Assembly (NCBI GenBank): GCA_016617855.1
Contig: JAECUM010094209.1
Coordinates: forward strand, 1-64,000
From: Megalonaias nervosa
Taxonomy: Eukaryota; Mollusca; Bivalvia; Unionida; Unionidae
Length of the DNA: 64,000 nucleotides
Reading direction: 5' to 3'
Shown: positions 1-11,645 of the stretch, in pieces
Numbering within the stretch: the first letter of the stretch is position 1
Layout of the letters: the number at the start of each line of letters is the position of its first letter
Program-made: the position numbers and the translations under genes
Notes under the pieces: model-generated
The model's input: only the letters and a program-made list of their open reading frames with translations
Told to the model about the DNA's origin: nothing
The model's database searches: none

Positions 1-18
1 TGCACTTGCACAATGTGT

Positions 19-73
<55 letters not shown>

Positions 74-110
74 GGAGACACACACAGAGAGACACAGAGA
101 GAGATTTGAA
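1..110. repeat. TG/GA microsatellite
   Basis: About 19 GT dinucleotides (21-58) run into gagaga and cacacagaga tracts. Confidence 0.9.
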
Positions 111-871
111 AATGAATAACTGTTAAGTTTCCCATCATTACTTTCATTCCTACACCATGTGATCTTATCAGTTAGGCACTGATGACCTAACAGAAACTAA
201 ATTCAAATGAGTTAATACAGTTATTTGCTTCTGTATAAGAGAGGGACAGATTTCAACCTTTTTTTCATGTCACTTTGCTCAGTAAACTTGTAAATCTCCC
301 CATTCACCTAAGCTTTTGGCAAAGAGAAGATGCTGATAAAATAGTAAATAGAAATTTATTTGAAAAGTGTGATATGACACTGTCTGTTTTCAGAGATGTG
401 TATTTTGGATTTAAATATTGCAATTATTCATATTTATATGTACTCCATTCAGTTTAAATCCCCAAAAGGATCATATACTCTGAAAAATTATCTACCTTAA
501 CATTAAACATGTGTCATCTTCTCTGCAAGAGATATGACATCAGGATTCATTCAATAATGCCCTTGATTGAACATTACATGAACATGTTTTGTACTCAATG
601 GCTTTGGGGCTCTCATCTCTATTCAAGCCCAGCTAAAATTACTTTGACCTCAGTGATTTGACACTTCTCAGTGAATACAAAGGTATCACTGATCTGTTAC
701 GAAATATAGAAGAGTAGTACCTGGCAAACAGGATACCATAGACATTGACATGGATATTATTATAATTAAACAGAAAAAAAATTGAAACGTGTACTGAGCA
801 GCATGTGTCCTAACAACTAATTTAAAACAAATATGTGTTAATTGTCTGTAGAGTATCTAGGGGAAAGGAGT

Positions 872-1375
872 TGGATAGAATAGGGACTGTCTATAGAGAC
901 ATAATGTCATTTTAGGACACCTGTGGTATTTTTATTACAGTGGGATAGAATAGGGGCTGTCTGTAGAGACATAATGTCATTTTAGGACACTAATGGTATT
1001 TTTTTACAGTGGGATAGAATAGGAGCTGTCTATAGAGACATAATGTCATTTTAGGACACCTATGGGATAGAATAGGGGCTGTCTATTGAGAAATAATTTT
1101 AGGATACAAATAGTAATTGTATTACAGTGGGATAGTATTGGGTTTGTCTAAAAAGAAATAATGTAATTTTAGGACAACTATAGTATTTTTAGTGCAGTGG
1201 GATAGAATTGAGGCTGTCTATAGAGAAATAATGTAATTTTAGGACACCTATGGTATTTTTATTACAGTGGGATAAAATAGGGGCTGTCTATAGAGAAATA
1301 ATGTAATTTTAGGACACCTATGGTATTTTTATTACAGTGGGATAAAATAGTGATTGCTATGACATAAAACCGTAC
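872..1375. repeat. 70-bp tandem repeat, 8 units
   Basis: Units starting gggatagaataggggctg occur near 873, 942, 1011, 1064, 1129, 1199, 1269 and 1339. Each is followed by ctatagagacataatgtcat-ttaggacacctatgg. The fourth unit is 17 bp shorter. Confidence 0.85.
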
Positions 1376-2029
1376 AGAATCATCTCGTTGTAAGGAAGAT
1401 AAAGACATTGATTAAGATAATCGGGACTTTTTCCTGACGGTTTATATTAGGATCATTGTAGCAAGCATATTAATCTGCTTTGCTCCTTTTATCACCTATG
1501 GCAACATGTGCAGAGATTTTTTTTTTATGAATATGCATAAACCAGGCACCTTGAGCACATATAAATTTTTCTCACCATTGTGACCCAACTTGACCTTTCA
1601 TGCTGCTTGAATCAGCCAATCAGTGTTTCTTTTCCAAGCACATTCTCTTTAATGATATATAAAATGGGAGCTTTCATTGGTGTGTAGGAGATTGTTACAT
1701 TGTGTTGTTGATTATGTACTTTTGTTTATGCATAAACATGAAAAATGTGGAATCTCAGTGCCAGCAGAGTGGAATGGATTATCACCAGTGGCTTGTGACA
1801 GTGCATTAGGATCTGCTAAATGGAATACATGCATTGGTAAAAATATTTGTCAGCACTTAATCCAAAAGAAGCTATCTTTAAAAGACACTGGTATTTATTA
1901 TTTTTAGTGTGATTGGAAAGATTATTAGCAGTTAATTTAGAGGTCTGTGTGAGTGTGATTTGGATTTTTAATGTAGCTTTAAAAAATTTTCAGTCATATC
2001 GCTATGATGTCTGCAGTGTGGCAGTTTAT

Positions 2030-2277
2030 AGTGACATCTAGCACTGGAGCATCATGCCGCAGACATGTAGCATGATGTCCCACCTGGTCACATTATCCTG
2101 ACACCATGCCAGCCAGTCCTAACACTAACCTCTTAATGCCAAGTGCCTAGGGAGGCAGCTGTTAATACCATTTTTAAAGTCTCTAGTATGACTCAGCAGG
2201 GGTTCGAACTCGCAACCTTCCGTATCCAAGACGGATGCTCTCACCACTAGGCCAATGGAGCGGTCCAATTTAGAGGT
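2030..2277 (-). mobile_element. tRNA-derived SINE (type B)
   Basis: On the - strand it opens with a tRNA-like head (ggcctagtggtgagagcatcc as A-box region, gagttcgaaccc as B box), then a body ending in atcatgctacatg. The head is well conserved. No poly(A) tail or target duplication was recognised. Confidence 0.65.
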
Positions 2278-2699
2278 ATAAAATGGTTAAAGTCTTTGTA
2301 GTCATACATTCTATTGAAATGTCTTAAAATAAGTATACATGAAATTGTCAGGCAGTAAACAAGTGAAGTATGGAATAAATATTCAGTAAACATCTTTATT
2401 TCTACCATTTATTTTGTACAGTATTTGCATATACTGGTATACTTTTATTCTCAAACAGGTCTGTCTTCTGATTTCAGTCATCTTTTGTTTAAAAATATTT
2501 AGATTTTTTCAATAATAAAAGAAACATCTATGTAATTTTAATACATCAGCCTTGTACAAAAGTTTTGAGGTTGAATAAAAACACCTAAGTTATTACATCA
2601 TGTGTATGCAGCGGTGAAAATTGGGATAGAACACTCAGACTGAATGCCATATGTAAAAAAAACACGTAAGTGTACCATGCTTACTTGCTTAGAAGTCAT

Positions 2700-2790
2700 A
2701 TATATAAACCACTCTGGTGGCCAAAGTGGTTAGAGTATCTACTTTGGATGGGGGAGGTTGCAGGTTCAAATCCCAGCCAAGTCATACCAA
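2700..2790 (+). mobile_element. tRNA-like SINE head fragment
   Basis: tggccaaagtggttagagtatc followed by gcaggttcaaatcccagcc keeps the A and B boxes of a tRNA promoter. There is no SINE body after it, and the tRNA cannot fold completely, so it is not a tRNA gene. Confidence 0.5.
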
Positions 2791-3109
2791 AAACATTTTT
2801 ATTTAATATCAATGTTGTTGTGATTGTATGAGTGTTTTCACATGTGTGTATGTGTGTAATGATGATATTTGACAATTCTAAGTTGACCAACTATTTCTTT
2901 GTAAGTGTCTTACATGCTTTGAATAAAACAGGCAAGTTATTTTCTCTCATTCCGATTTGAATTTCCAGTCATTTTCTATTGGCTTATATGAAAAGTTAGC
3001 TTATTCTCAATTGGATGATGTCGCTTTTTTTGGTCACACACACTGGCCCTCTTTTGGACCTCAAAATGCATAATTTTGATTGGTCAATGTTATACTGTGC
3101 CAATAGCCT

Positions 3110-3616
3110 ACTGAGTAGGCCTAGATATAGTCTATGTGAAGTTATGTTGAGTAGGCTTAAATCTAGTTAGTGTGAAGTTATGTTGAGTAGGCCTAGTTCT
3201 AGTCTGTGTGAAGTTATGTTGCGATGGGTTAAATTAGTCTGTGTGAAGTTATGTTGAGTAGGCCTAGATGTAGTCTATGTGAAATTATGTTGAGTAGGCC
3301 TAGATGTAGTCTATATGAAGTTATGTTGAGTAGGCCTAGATGTAGTCTATGTGAAGTTATGTTGAGTAGGCCTAGATGTAGTCTGTGTGAAGTTTTGTTG
3401 AGTAGGCCTAGATGTAGTCTATATGAAGTTATGTTGAGTAGGCCTAGATGTAGTCTATATGAAGTTATGTTGAGTAGGCCTAGATGTAGTCTATGTGAAG
3501 TTATGTTGAGTAGGCCTAGATGTAGTCTATATGAAGTTACGTTGAGTAGGTCTAGATGTAGTCTATGTGAAGTTATGTTGAGTAGGCCTAGATGTAGTCT
3601 ATATGAAGTTATGTAT
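3110..3616. repeat. 36-bp tandem repeat, about 14 units
   Basis: Unit gttatgttgagtaggcctag plus atgtagtctatgtgaa. Because 36 is a multiple of three and the unit lacks stops in some frames, long open frames appear on both strands (12-residue repeats); they are artefacts. Confidence 0.9.
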
Positions 3617-4751
3617 GAAAATAATTCATGAAACAAACAATGATAATGAATTTTACATTTTTACAGGGTTTATTGCTGATTTCATAACTTTTGACCAAAT
3701 TCCAATTAATATATATGAAATCATAGAAGGGTGGAATATAGATAATAAATTCAGCTTAAAAGGTTGAAGGCAATGAAGAATATGTAGGGATATTTATTTT
3801 TTACAATCATTCCTTTATTCAGACCATTATAATCAAATATAGCATAATTGGCTGCTTTTTGTCATTGTTGTTGTTGTGGATCTCATTACTTCATGTACCT
3901 TTCTATATTTATCTACTCATCCAAGTAGTATGACTGATTATGATTTGCACTAAACAATACCACAAAATACAATTAGAAACAAAAGAAAAGAAAAATGCAG
4001 TCTTCCACACAAATATCAGTCTTCATCAGCTTTGTTTAAAGAAACAAAATGTCATTTTTGTGATACTGCAGAGTCGGCCTAAATGGCAGTGAACGTAAAT
4101 GGGTGATCTAAGAAGCTTTTAATTTATTGTTGATTAGGGTGCCAAAATCATACCTTATCAAACTTTGTCCTTTATTTATTTATTTGGTTATTTATTTATA
4201 TGTTTATTTATTCACTTACCAGATTTTCACACAGTAGATGTTAGTGTGCATAATTCTGAAACACGTTCACATTATTGATTCTAATCTAGAAATAAAGTTG
4301 CCTTATATGGGATAACTTAGATATTATCCCAAATGTCTGGCTATTCCCATGGGAACTTGAGTTCATCAGCACGGCATCAGTTGGAACAAGTTGAATGGTG
4401 ATATATAAGAGTGTCTCAGCTGTGAATGTGCTGCATGCTAGGATCCTAGAGGAAGGTCACTGCAACCTAGATAATATCCCTAAGGGACCCATGATTTCAG
4501 ATTACTGTAATGAGACTGGAAGGGATAAAGAGTATTCCTAAAAGTTTTTTGTACTGGGCTTTATCTTCTAAATCAGTGAGCAAAGTGGAAGTTGCTCATG
4601 TGTATTAAAAAGGTGATTTTTCAGCAAGGAAGTGATTCTTTTTGCTCTTTGCCTACAAGTTTTAGACTTTTATGTGAACACCACAAACAGGCAGAGATAG
4701 GAAAGACAGAAAAACAGAGACAAAAAAAAATGACATTTAACTTTTTTACAG

Positions 4752-4899
4752 GTGAGATGGACCGGCTAGTAATGGGTCTGCGGTTGTTGAATCAGGCAGA
4801 TCCTTGTGTCCAAGTTCTGGTTCAGGAGACGGGTGAGCATGTCATCATTACAGCTGGGGAGATCCACTTGCAGAGGTGTCTGGAGGACCTCAGGGAAAG
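4752..4899 (+). CDS. EFL1: EFL1 exon (first of four visible), translation-factor core
   Basis: This internal exon encodes about 49 residues reading [18 protein letters not shown]...[14 protein letters not shown]. They match the region of EFL1/EFTUD1 (yeast Ria1) shared with EF-2 and EF-G that follows domain II. EFL1 is a cytoplasmic GTPase that, with SBDS, removes the anti-association factor eIF6 from pre-60S ribosomal subunits. The acceptor is a T-rich tract ending acag at 4748-4751 and the donor is gtaatc at 4900. The exon starts with the last two bases of a codon and ends with the first two bases of an Arg codon completed by the next exon. The open frame extends upstream to an ATG at 4592, but that part is intron, so the ATG is not a start. 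The GTP-binding exons must lie upstream of the window; I found none in 1-4751. Identity is by recalled family resemblance, strong over the whole exon. Confidence 0.93.
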
Positions 4900-6509
4900 G
4901 TAATCAATTATCTAAACATATAGGCATATTCAGATATTTGCTGGAACATGAGGAATTATTTTCAAACCAAATATGAACCTCGAGAACGGAAACTCTGCCC
5001 AGCTATTCTTTAACATAGACAACTACATATATTGGTTATTCTTTCTAAAATCAAGTACTATATTGGTCATTTTTACATGAAAAACATTCAGAACTGCAAA
5101 GTTGGTGTTCAGAGATCGAAAAGGTTTTACGTATTATCATTAATGAAGGAGAAGATTCAAAGAAGCAGATCGGAAATTTCAGTTTAGTATTATCAAACAT
5201 AGCAGCTCCCATGGAAGGAACTGGCATTAAAAGCATCCCAGCTTTTAATGAAACCCTTGTTTGATGTTCAGAGAGATACATGGTATTGTAAACATGGGAC
5301 TGGACCCTGTCTTACGTTTGTCTTTGCCTACTGTGTTCCAGCTAGAATTTTAAAAAGGGCAGGGTACTAGTCTCCCACAATTGTGTAAAAGGTATGTAAT
5401 TTTGTGTCATTGTGCAGGAGAGAATGAAGAAATTTACCAATTTACCAATTTTAGAATATGTGAAATCGCTGCTTTTAATTAAGTGTACAAAATTTAAATG
5501 TCAAAGTAATTGTTGAAACTTAATAATATCTACTACCACTAGATATAAGGATTAGACATTTGATGCAAAGCATCATGGGTAACAGTTTACATTCCCTCCA
5601 AACCTTGACTGGCTAAAAACTCCTCAAAATGTGATTACATATAATATGTTGAGAGTTTCCAAAAAGTTTGGTTTTATCTCTGCCAACCAGGAACGCTGGC
5701 CTGGATTTGTCTGCTGCTTGTATGACATGATTTAAAAGGAGAACACTGGCCAGGAGGTTTTAACAGGCACTTGCAGTTCTGTTTTAGTGAATGAATGTTT
5801 ATCATTAACTTTATAATCAAGACTTTTTTAAAGAATGTAGTTTATATAAAAATTAACCCATTATTAAGGATTGTTATTTATTTGTACCTTTATCTTTATA
5901 TAGTAATAATTACATTGATCCATCTCTCCTTTCTTCTGTATGACACACAACCTCATTACCAAAACTAGACTTATAGTTTTTGTGTGAAATTTGTTTATAT
6001 TTTAATGCACCATATGACAATCTTTTTTAGCATAACCAGTCCCACATTTTTTTTGATGAATTCTCATAAAACTTGGTTAATATTATGCTTATAACATGAA
6101 GATGCATATAGTGACAATTCACTTTGTTCCCAGAATGCATATGTACATGTTCACACAACATATTAGCAAGTAATGAGTAGTAACCCTTTGCTTCAAAGTA
6201 CATTGCAGTGTCTGTAATTTTGGGATGTAAATTAATTATTTTCTCTGGCATATGAATAGGTAAAGATACTAATTATAATGTTATTAAGTAAATGTCCTGA
6301 AAAGAAAAAATGGTGCATTGTACAACAATTAGAGGACGAAAGATCTTTATTGCTTGAATGAAATATTGGGGAACCAAAATTGAGAGGGTACAGAACTTGT
6401 AATTTAGTAATTGAGGAAATCTGTTTCCAGAAATTGTTTAATTAATTGGACATTCTGATAAGGGTGTCTAAATCAATAAGGCCTCACTGTATCACACTTG
6501 AAACCAGCT

Positions 6510-7255
6510 TTAGATGTCTGAACTATGTAAAAGAGTCATGGTTAAATTCTCCACAAGCTGTAACTGTCAGAACTATGTAAAAGAGTCATGGTTAAAATCT
6601 CCACAGGCTGTAACTGTCTGAACTGTGTTAATGAGTCATGGTCAAAGATTTCACAAGCTGTACCTGTCTGAACTGTGTAAATGAGTCATGGTTAAAATGT
6701 CTCCGCAGACTGTAACTGTCTGAACTGTGTTAATGAGTCATGATCAAAGACTTCACAAGCTGTACCTGTCTGAACTGTGTAAATGAGTCATGGTTAAAAA
6801 GTCTCCACAGGCTGTAACTGTCTGAACTATGTCAAAGAGTCATGGTTAAAAGTCTCCATAGGCTGTAACTGTCTGTACTATGTAAAAGAGTCATGGTTAA
6901 AATCTCCACAGGGTGTAACTGTCTGTACTATGTAAAAGAGTCATGGTTAAAATCTCCACAGGGTGTAACTGTCTGTACTATGTAAAAGAGTCGTGGTTAA
7001 AATCTCCACAGGGTGTAACTGTCTGTACTATGTAAAAGAGTCATGGTTAAAATCTCCACAACCTCTAACTGTCTGTACTATGTAAAAGAGTCATGGTTAA
7101 AGTTTCCACAGGTAGTAACTGTCTGAACTATGTTAAAGAGTCATGGTTAAAATCTCTACAGGGTGTAACTGTTTGTACTATATCACAGACTGTACCTGTT
7201 TGTATTATGTCACAGGCTGTACTGTGTGTACTGTGTACAAGAGTCATGGTTAAAC
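6510..7255. repeat. 50-52-bp tandem repeat, about 14 units
   Basis: Unit approximately ctgtctgaactatgtaaaag, agtcatggttaaaatc, tccacaggctgtaa. Later units are more alike than earlier ones. Confidence 0.88.
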
Positions 7256-7319
7256 CACAGGCTAAGTAGTAGCTGGTAAAGCTTTTCAAGCTGTGATCTG
7301 ATGAAGTGTACAAGATTCC

Positions 7320-7455
7320 CCATTCTTGGGATACCAGTCTGTTTTTGGTGAAACTATTTTGGGATGCCAGTCTGTCTTGGGTGAAATTCAGGTGGGATAA
7401 GTATCTGTTTTACTTGAAACTTGGGTGGGATACCAGTCTGTTTTAGGTAAACTCC
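7320..7455. repeat. 34-bp imperfect tandem repeat, 4 units
   Basis: gggataccagtctgtttttg and ggtgaaact recur near 7327, 7362, 7394 and 7428. Confidence 0.7.
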
Positions 7456-7784
7456 AAGCTAGGTCAGTTGTGGAAAATAGGGGTAGGAAAACAGAGGTTT
7501 TGCATCTTGTTAAATGTATAATAGCCATATGTAAGCAAATCAAACTCACAACCTAGTCCCATATGTTACACTGGTACTGAAAAGCTGAGCATGATCTTTG
7601 TGAAAGGAATCACATTTGAAAGCATTTTTTGTGCAAACTGTAGATACCAGTAAGTGTTTTGTGGTCAGCATGTTTTTCAAAAATGTGCGACCTCGATTAT
7701 AATATTTTGGTCTTTTGTATCTTTTTTTCCTTTATTTCATTCTTTCACTTTGATGCCTCAGTTTTACATCATTTCTTTTTCCTC

Positions 7785-10050
7785 TTTTAGATTTATTGAT
7801 GTAGACCAGAAGAGCTTGTGCCATGGTCTGTTGTACATTGCCCATCCATTAGCACAAGCTTGCTATTGCTACTCATTCTAAAATACTTGAAGGAAACTTT
7901 ATACAGACATTCATGCCAGGGTCTGATTGGTCATAAATGAAAATGATTCAACTTGAACATCAAATATGGCCACCATGGTGGCCATCATGATAATCTTGAT
8001 TTCTACTTGTCCTCCTGAGTTAATAGTTATATCAAGGTAGGGTTTCACCCAAAGACTAATAATGATGTCCTGTTGGTCATAAATGAAAATGGTGCTGCTT
8101 GAATAGTATGGCCACCATGTTCGCCATCTTGAACACCTTTTATTTAGGTTTTCTAAATACAAATGGTGCCACTCAGACATTCTGTATGACCACCATGGTG
8201 GCCATCCAGAAAATCTTGTCATAGCTACTCCTTCTGAAAGGATGGTGTTATTGACATGGGGATTGTTATGATGTCTAGTTGCTCATAAATGAAAAAGGGT
8301 GCCAATGTGACATCCAGTATGATTGCCATGGTTTTATCTTGAAAATATTTTTGTTACTTTTCTTTGAAGGATGGTCATATTGACATGGAGTTTTCAGTAA
8401 AAGACTTATTGTGATATCTAAATGGCCTCAAATCAAATTTGTCCTAATGTGACTTCCTGTATGGTGGGTACTTTAGAAAGCTTGCCAATAGCTTCTCGTG
8501 GGCCAGTGGTTCTTTCCGGGGTTTTCCTGGGTTCTTCCTCCACCATTTATACTGGCCGCCATGTATAGCCTATCTTGTGCTGAAAAATGGCGTTAAACCC
8601 TTTAACAATAACAGTAACAATAACTTCCTGTATGACTGCAGTGGCAGCCATATTAAAAATCGTATTATTGATGATCCTCTTAAATGGATGGATGGATGTA
8701 TAAATATAATTTTTTCAATAAAAGCAATTTTGATGTCTAGTTGGTCCTAAAGAAAATGGTTCTAATCACACCTGCTATTTTATGGCTATTGGATTTAATA
8801 GTCTTAGTGACATGGATTGTCACTAAAAGACTTCTTATGATATGCAGTTGGTTTTAAATGAACATTGTGCCAATTTGACCTCCAATAAGATTGCCATGAT
8901 AGCTATATTGGAAATCTTGTTGTTGCCACATCTATACAGATTATCCTTTAGACGTGGGGTTTTCACAGGGAAATGTCTAGTTGGTCCTACATAAAAATGG
9001 AGCTGATCAGCAATGACCATCTTTTAAATCTTATCCTGTTGGTTGTATCGATAAGGGTTTGAACTAAAATGTTTTTAACTGTATGTAATTGCTCCCAAAA
9101 TGAAAATAATGCCAATGTGACCTTCCAGATTTGCAATCTCTCGTAACAGCTACATGGTCATACCAACATTTTAAAACAAGCACAAAAGCTTGTAGCAAAG
9201 TGATTCCTATGTGATAATGATGCTGATACAACTTCCAAAATGGCTGCCTTGATTGCCATCTGGCTGTGTCTTCTTAGCAGATGGTAATATTGAAATTGGG
9301 TTTTCATTAAAATACTGTAGCAAAATGTAGCTACATTTGAATGAAAATTGTGCTCATCTGACCTCCAACATGGCACCATGCAATAGTGGCCATATTTCAG
9401 ATTGATATCAGTAATCTTGCGTGAATGGTGACGTGGAATTTTTACTCAAACACTTTGCGCATTGTTCAGATACTACCGAATGAAAACTACCAACATTTTT
9501 GGTTTTGAAAAATAGACCTTTTCAACCTTAGGATCATAACAGAGGTAATTGCTTGCATTTTTATACTTTGTTGAGCTTTTGAACACAGTGATCTGTACAT
9601 ATACAAGTTAATTTTGAACTGAATTTGGATAGCATTACAATGAATAAGTTGATAGTCATCAACGACATTGATTTAACAGTTACAGGTCGTGACTTGGGCT
9701 TTTAGCTGTACTGGCTTGAGAGCATGATGAATTGAACAAGTATAAATGGATTTTTATTGGTGAATATATCTAATAAGTATCTTGAATGATGCCACTTAAA
9801 TAATTTTGTTGTTTTTTTTGTTTCCACAAAATATTATGACTTAGCATGTGGGTGTGTCTTGAAAAATTGTCTGAGAGAAGTAAAACGATTTACTGCCGAT
9901 GATATCAGGTTCAGGGTCAAAGGTCATGGCAAAGAATTTTATACTGCATTTACAGGTATCTTGTGAACATGTTAACTCAGACATGTAAAAAAATAGTTTT
10001 GTTACCAAATTTGACATGTTGGTGTTTCTCAAGAATATCAGAGATTGTTT
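7785..10050 (+). repeat. dispersed repeat family R, copy 1 (full-length type)
   Basis: Opens with atagaccagaagagctt-like sequence, then about ten diverged units of roughly 150 bp. Each unit reads approximately: tggtcctaaatgaaaatggtgc, tgacatccagtatggccaccatggtggccatcttgaaaatcttgttattgctactcc, atggtcatattgacatgggg-ttttcactaaaagactt-atgatgtctagt. A non-tandem tail follows (9440-10050: ggtaattgcttgcattttt...tacaagttaattttgaac...accaaatttgacatgttgg). The same order, including the tail, recurs at 25876-30600. It is interrupted by a SINE at 8464-8622. There is no coding capacity. Confidence 0.7.
8464..8622 (+). mobile_element. 5'-truncated SINE (type A) with 12-bp target duplication
   Basis: Body with cttctcgtgggccagtggttc, cttcctccaccatttatactggc and the tail ggcgttaaaccctttaacaataac. 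It is flanked by perfect direct repeats ACTTCCTGTATG (8452-8463 and 8623-8634). It lies inside repeat R copy 1. Confidence 0.8.
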
Positions 10051-10545
10051 CAGTACTCAGCAGTAGATAAGAATAAAGGTACAGAAGAAACAGACTTATC
10101 TTGGGTTCCTGGAAATTTTTCTCAGTCATTAGAGCATCAGTCCTGTCAAGGAACTCTTGTTTTGTTCTTTTTTTTTACATTCTTGTCAATCAAAAACTTA
10201 CCATGTTTGAATGATAGATCTTCAGCTGATAGATTATATGTATATATACAATGAATCTTTTCTTTCTTAAAAAAGTCCTCTAAACAAAAGTTTAAGAGAA
10301 CTGAATTTTTTACCTTGAAACTTGTTGTGAGAAATGTCTTAATGAAATATTTCCATTATGCCGTTAGAATCACTAGAACCTCTTTAGTCAGTTGCGTAAA
10401 TAGGAAATACCCTCCCTTTTCAGAAGAGTAAAAATTAATGATCTAATTTAAGCTGCCCTGACTACTGTTAAATTTAGCACTTTAATTCCTTTTTAACATT
10501 TCATTATTGATGCATGCTGTTCAGTTACTTTTCTTTTTTCTTTAG

Positions 10546-11645
10546 ATATGCTAAGATAGAAATCAATGTCTCAGAACCTATCGTACCTTTCCGCGAGACT
10601 ATTGTTCCATCCCCCAAATTAGATATGGTAAATGAGGCTATCCAGGATCAAAACCAGCCAATCAGATCACAGAGACTGAAAGAATTTGAGGAGGATGATG
10701 AGGTTTTGGATGAAGGTCTAGTGCAGATTTATACACCTAACAAGAAAGTTATGGTTCAGATAAAAGCAGTTCCACTACCTCCAGAAGTGACTGATATTCT
10801 AGATGACAGACAGTCTCTTATGAAAACAATGTACCAATACTCAAAACAGTATGATCATTCTGGCAATGTTCAGAAATCAAAACTCAACCAGGAAACGGCT
10901 GAGGCAATTCAAGAATTTAGGGACAAACTTGAAAAAGCATTTTGTGATGCAGGCAAGGAGTGGAAAGGGTTTGTTGACAGTATATGGGCATTTGGTCCCC
11001 GTAGGGTGGGACCAAATATCCTCATAAATGGAATGGAAAATTTAAATCATCCTTCAATATGGAGTTGCATTCAGGAAGGAAATAACCAACAGAATCCATT
11101 ACAGGAGTTTGACCAGTCGGTTGTAAGTGGTTTTCAGTTAGCAACCCTGACTGGTCCACTTTGTGATGAACCAATGAGAGGAGTTTGCTTTATTGTCAAA
11201 AAGTTGGAATTAGTTCATGGAAAAAGTGGAAGAGCACAGTCCAAGAAATCATTGGTGTCATATATGTCCTCACTGAGGGTAGATTCAAAAAGTTTAGAAG
11301 GAGACAGTTCAAGAGGTGTATCACATACTTTAACATCACTTACTAGTGAGGTAAATATTCAGTCGGGTGAAATTAATGCAAATCATACACCTAGTCATGT
11401 GACTTGTTATGAGGATGGTCATGTGACTGATGGTGATGATTCTGAAAGTAGTGCTGGAGATGGAGCAGACAGGGAGGGCATAATGGTGCCGAAGCAGCAC
11501 AAGAAACAGGAGACATATAGCGCTTTAGCAGGTCAATTGATTTCATGTGTAAAGGATGGCTGCAGAAAGGCATTTCAGACCTGCCATCAGAGATTAATGG
11601 TGGCGATGTATAAATGTAATATTCAGGCAACAACAGAAGTACTAG
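10546..11645 (+). CDS. EFL1: EFL1 large exon (domain with EFL1-specific insertion)
   Basis: This 1.1-kb exon continues from the previous one in phase (AG + A = Arg) with YAKIEINVSEPIVPFRETIV, the typical EFL1 sequence. It runs through VSGFQLATLTGPLCDEPMRGVCF and QLISCVKDGCRKAF to ATTEVLG. The acceptor is tttctttag at 10537-10545; the donor is gtaggt at 11646. It covers the family's insertion segment and the start of domain IV. Residues about 240-330 of the exon (SLRVDSKSLEGDSS to DDSESSAGDGADREG) are Ser/Asp/Glu-rich and look disordered. Vertebrate EFL1 also has a divergent linker here, so the function of this part cannot be read from sequence. An ATG at 10514 and the open tail to 11722 are intronic read-through. 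There is no frameshift or internal stop, so the gene looks intact. Confidence 0.95.

Larger units (their letters stand above)
1..4751 (+). other. EFL1 intron, 5' part of window
   Basis: No exon of EFL1 or any other gene was recognised. Apart from the repeats listed separately, 116-870, 1376-2030, 2278-2695, 2800-3105 and 3617-4751 are AT-rich single-copy-looking sequence in which I see nothing specific. An imperfect ttta/attt-rich stretch lies at 4180-4210. Confidence 0.6.
4900..10545 (+). other. EFL1 intron of 5.6 kb
   Basis: Bounded by donor gtaatc and acceptor tttctttag. 4900-6500 shows nothing specific. 6510-7455 is tandem repeats and 7785-10050 is dispersed repeat R; 10051-10545 shows nothing. 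Short open frames here have no recognisable products. Confidence 0.75.

Noticed and set aside
3110..3616. CRISPR-like regular repeats
   Set aside because: Units are contiguous without unique spacers and the genome is eukaryotic. The same applies to the other arrays.
3229..3636. Long open frames on both strands with 12-residue repeats
   Set aside because: They coincide exactly with a 36-bp tandem array. A stop-free unit with a length divisible by three stays open in several frames without selection.
4592..4751. Extension of the first visible EFL1 exon to an upstream ATG
   Set aside because: The encoded peptide is unlike EFL1, while a good acceptor sits exactly where similarity begins, so this is intron.
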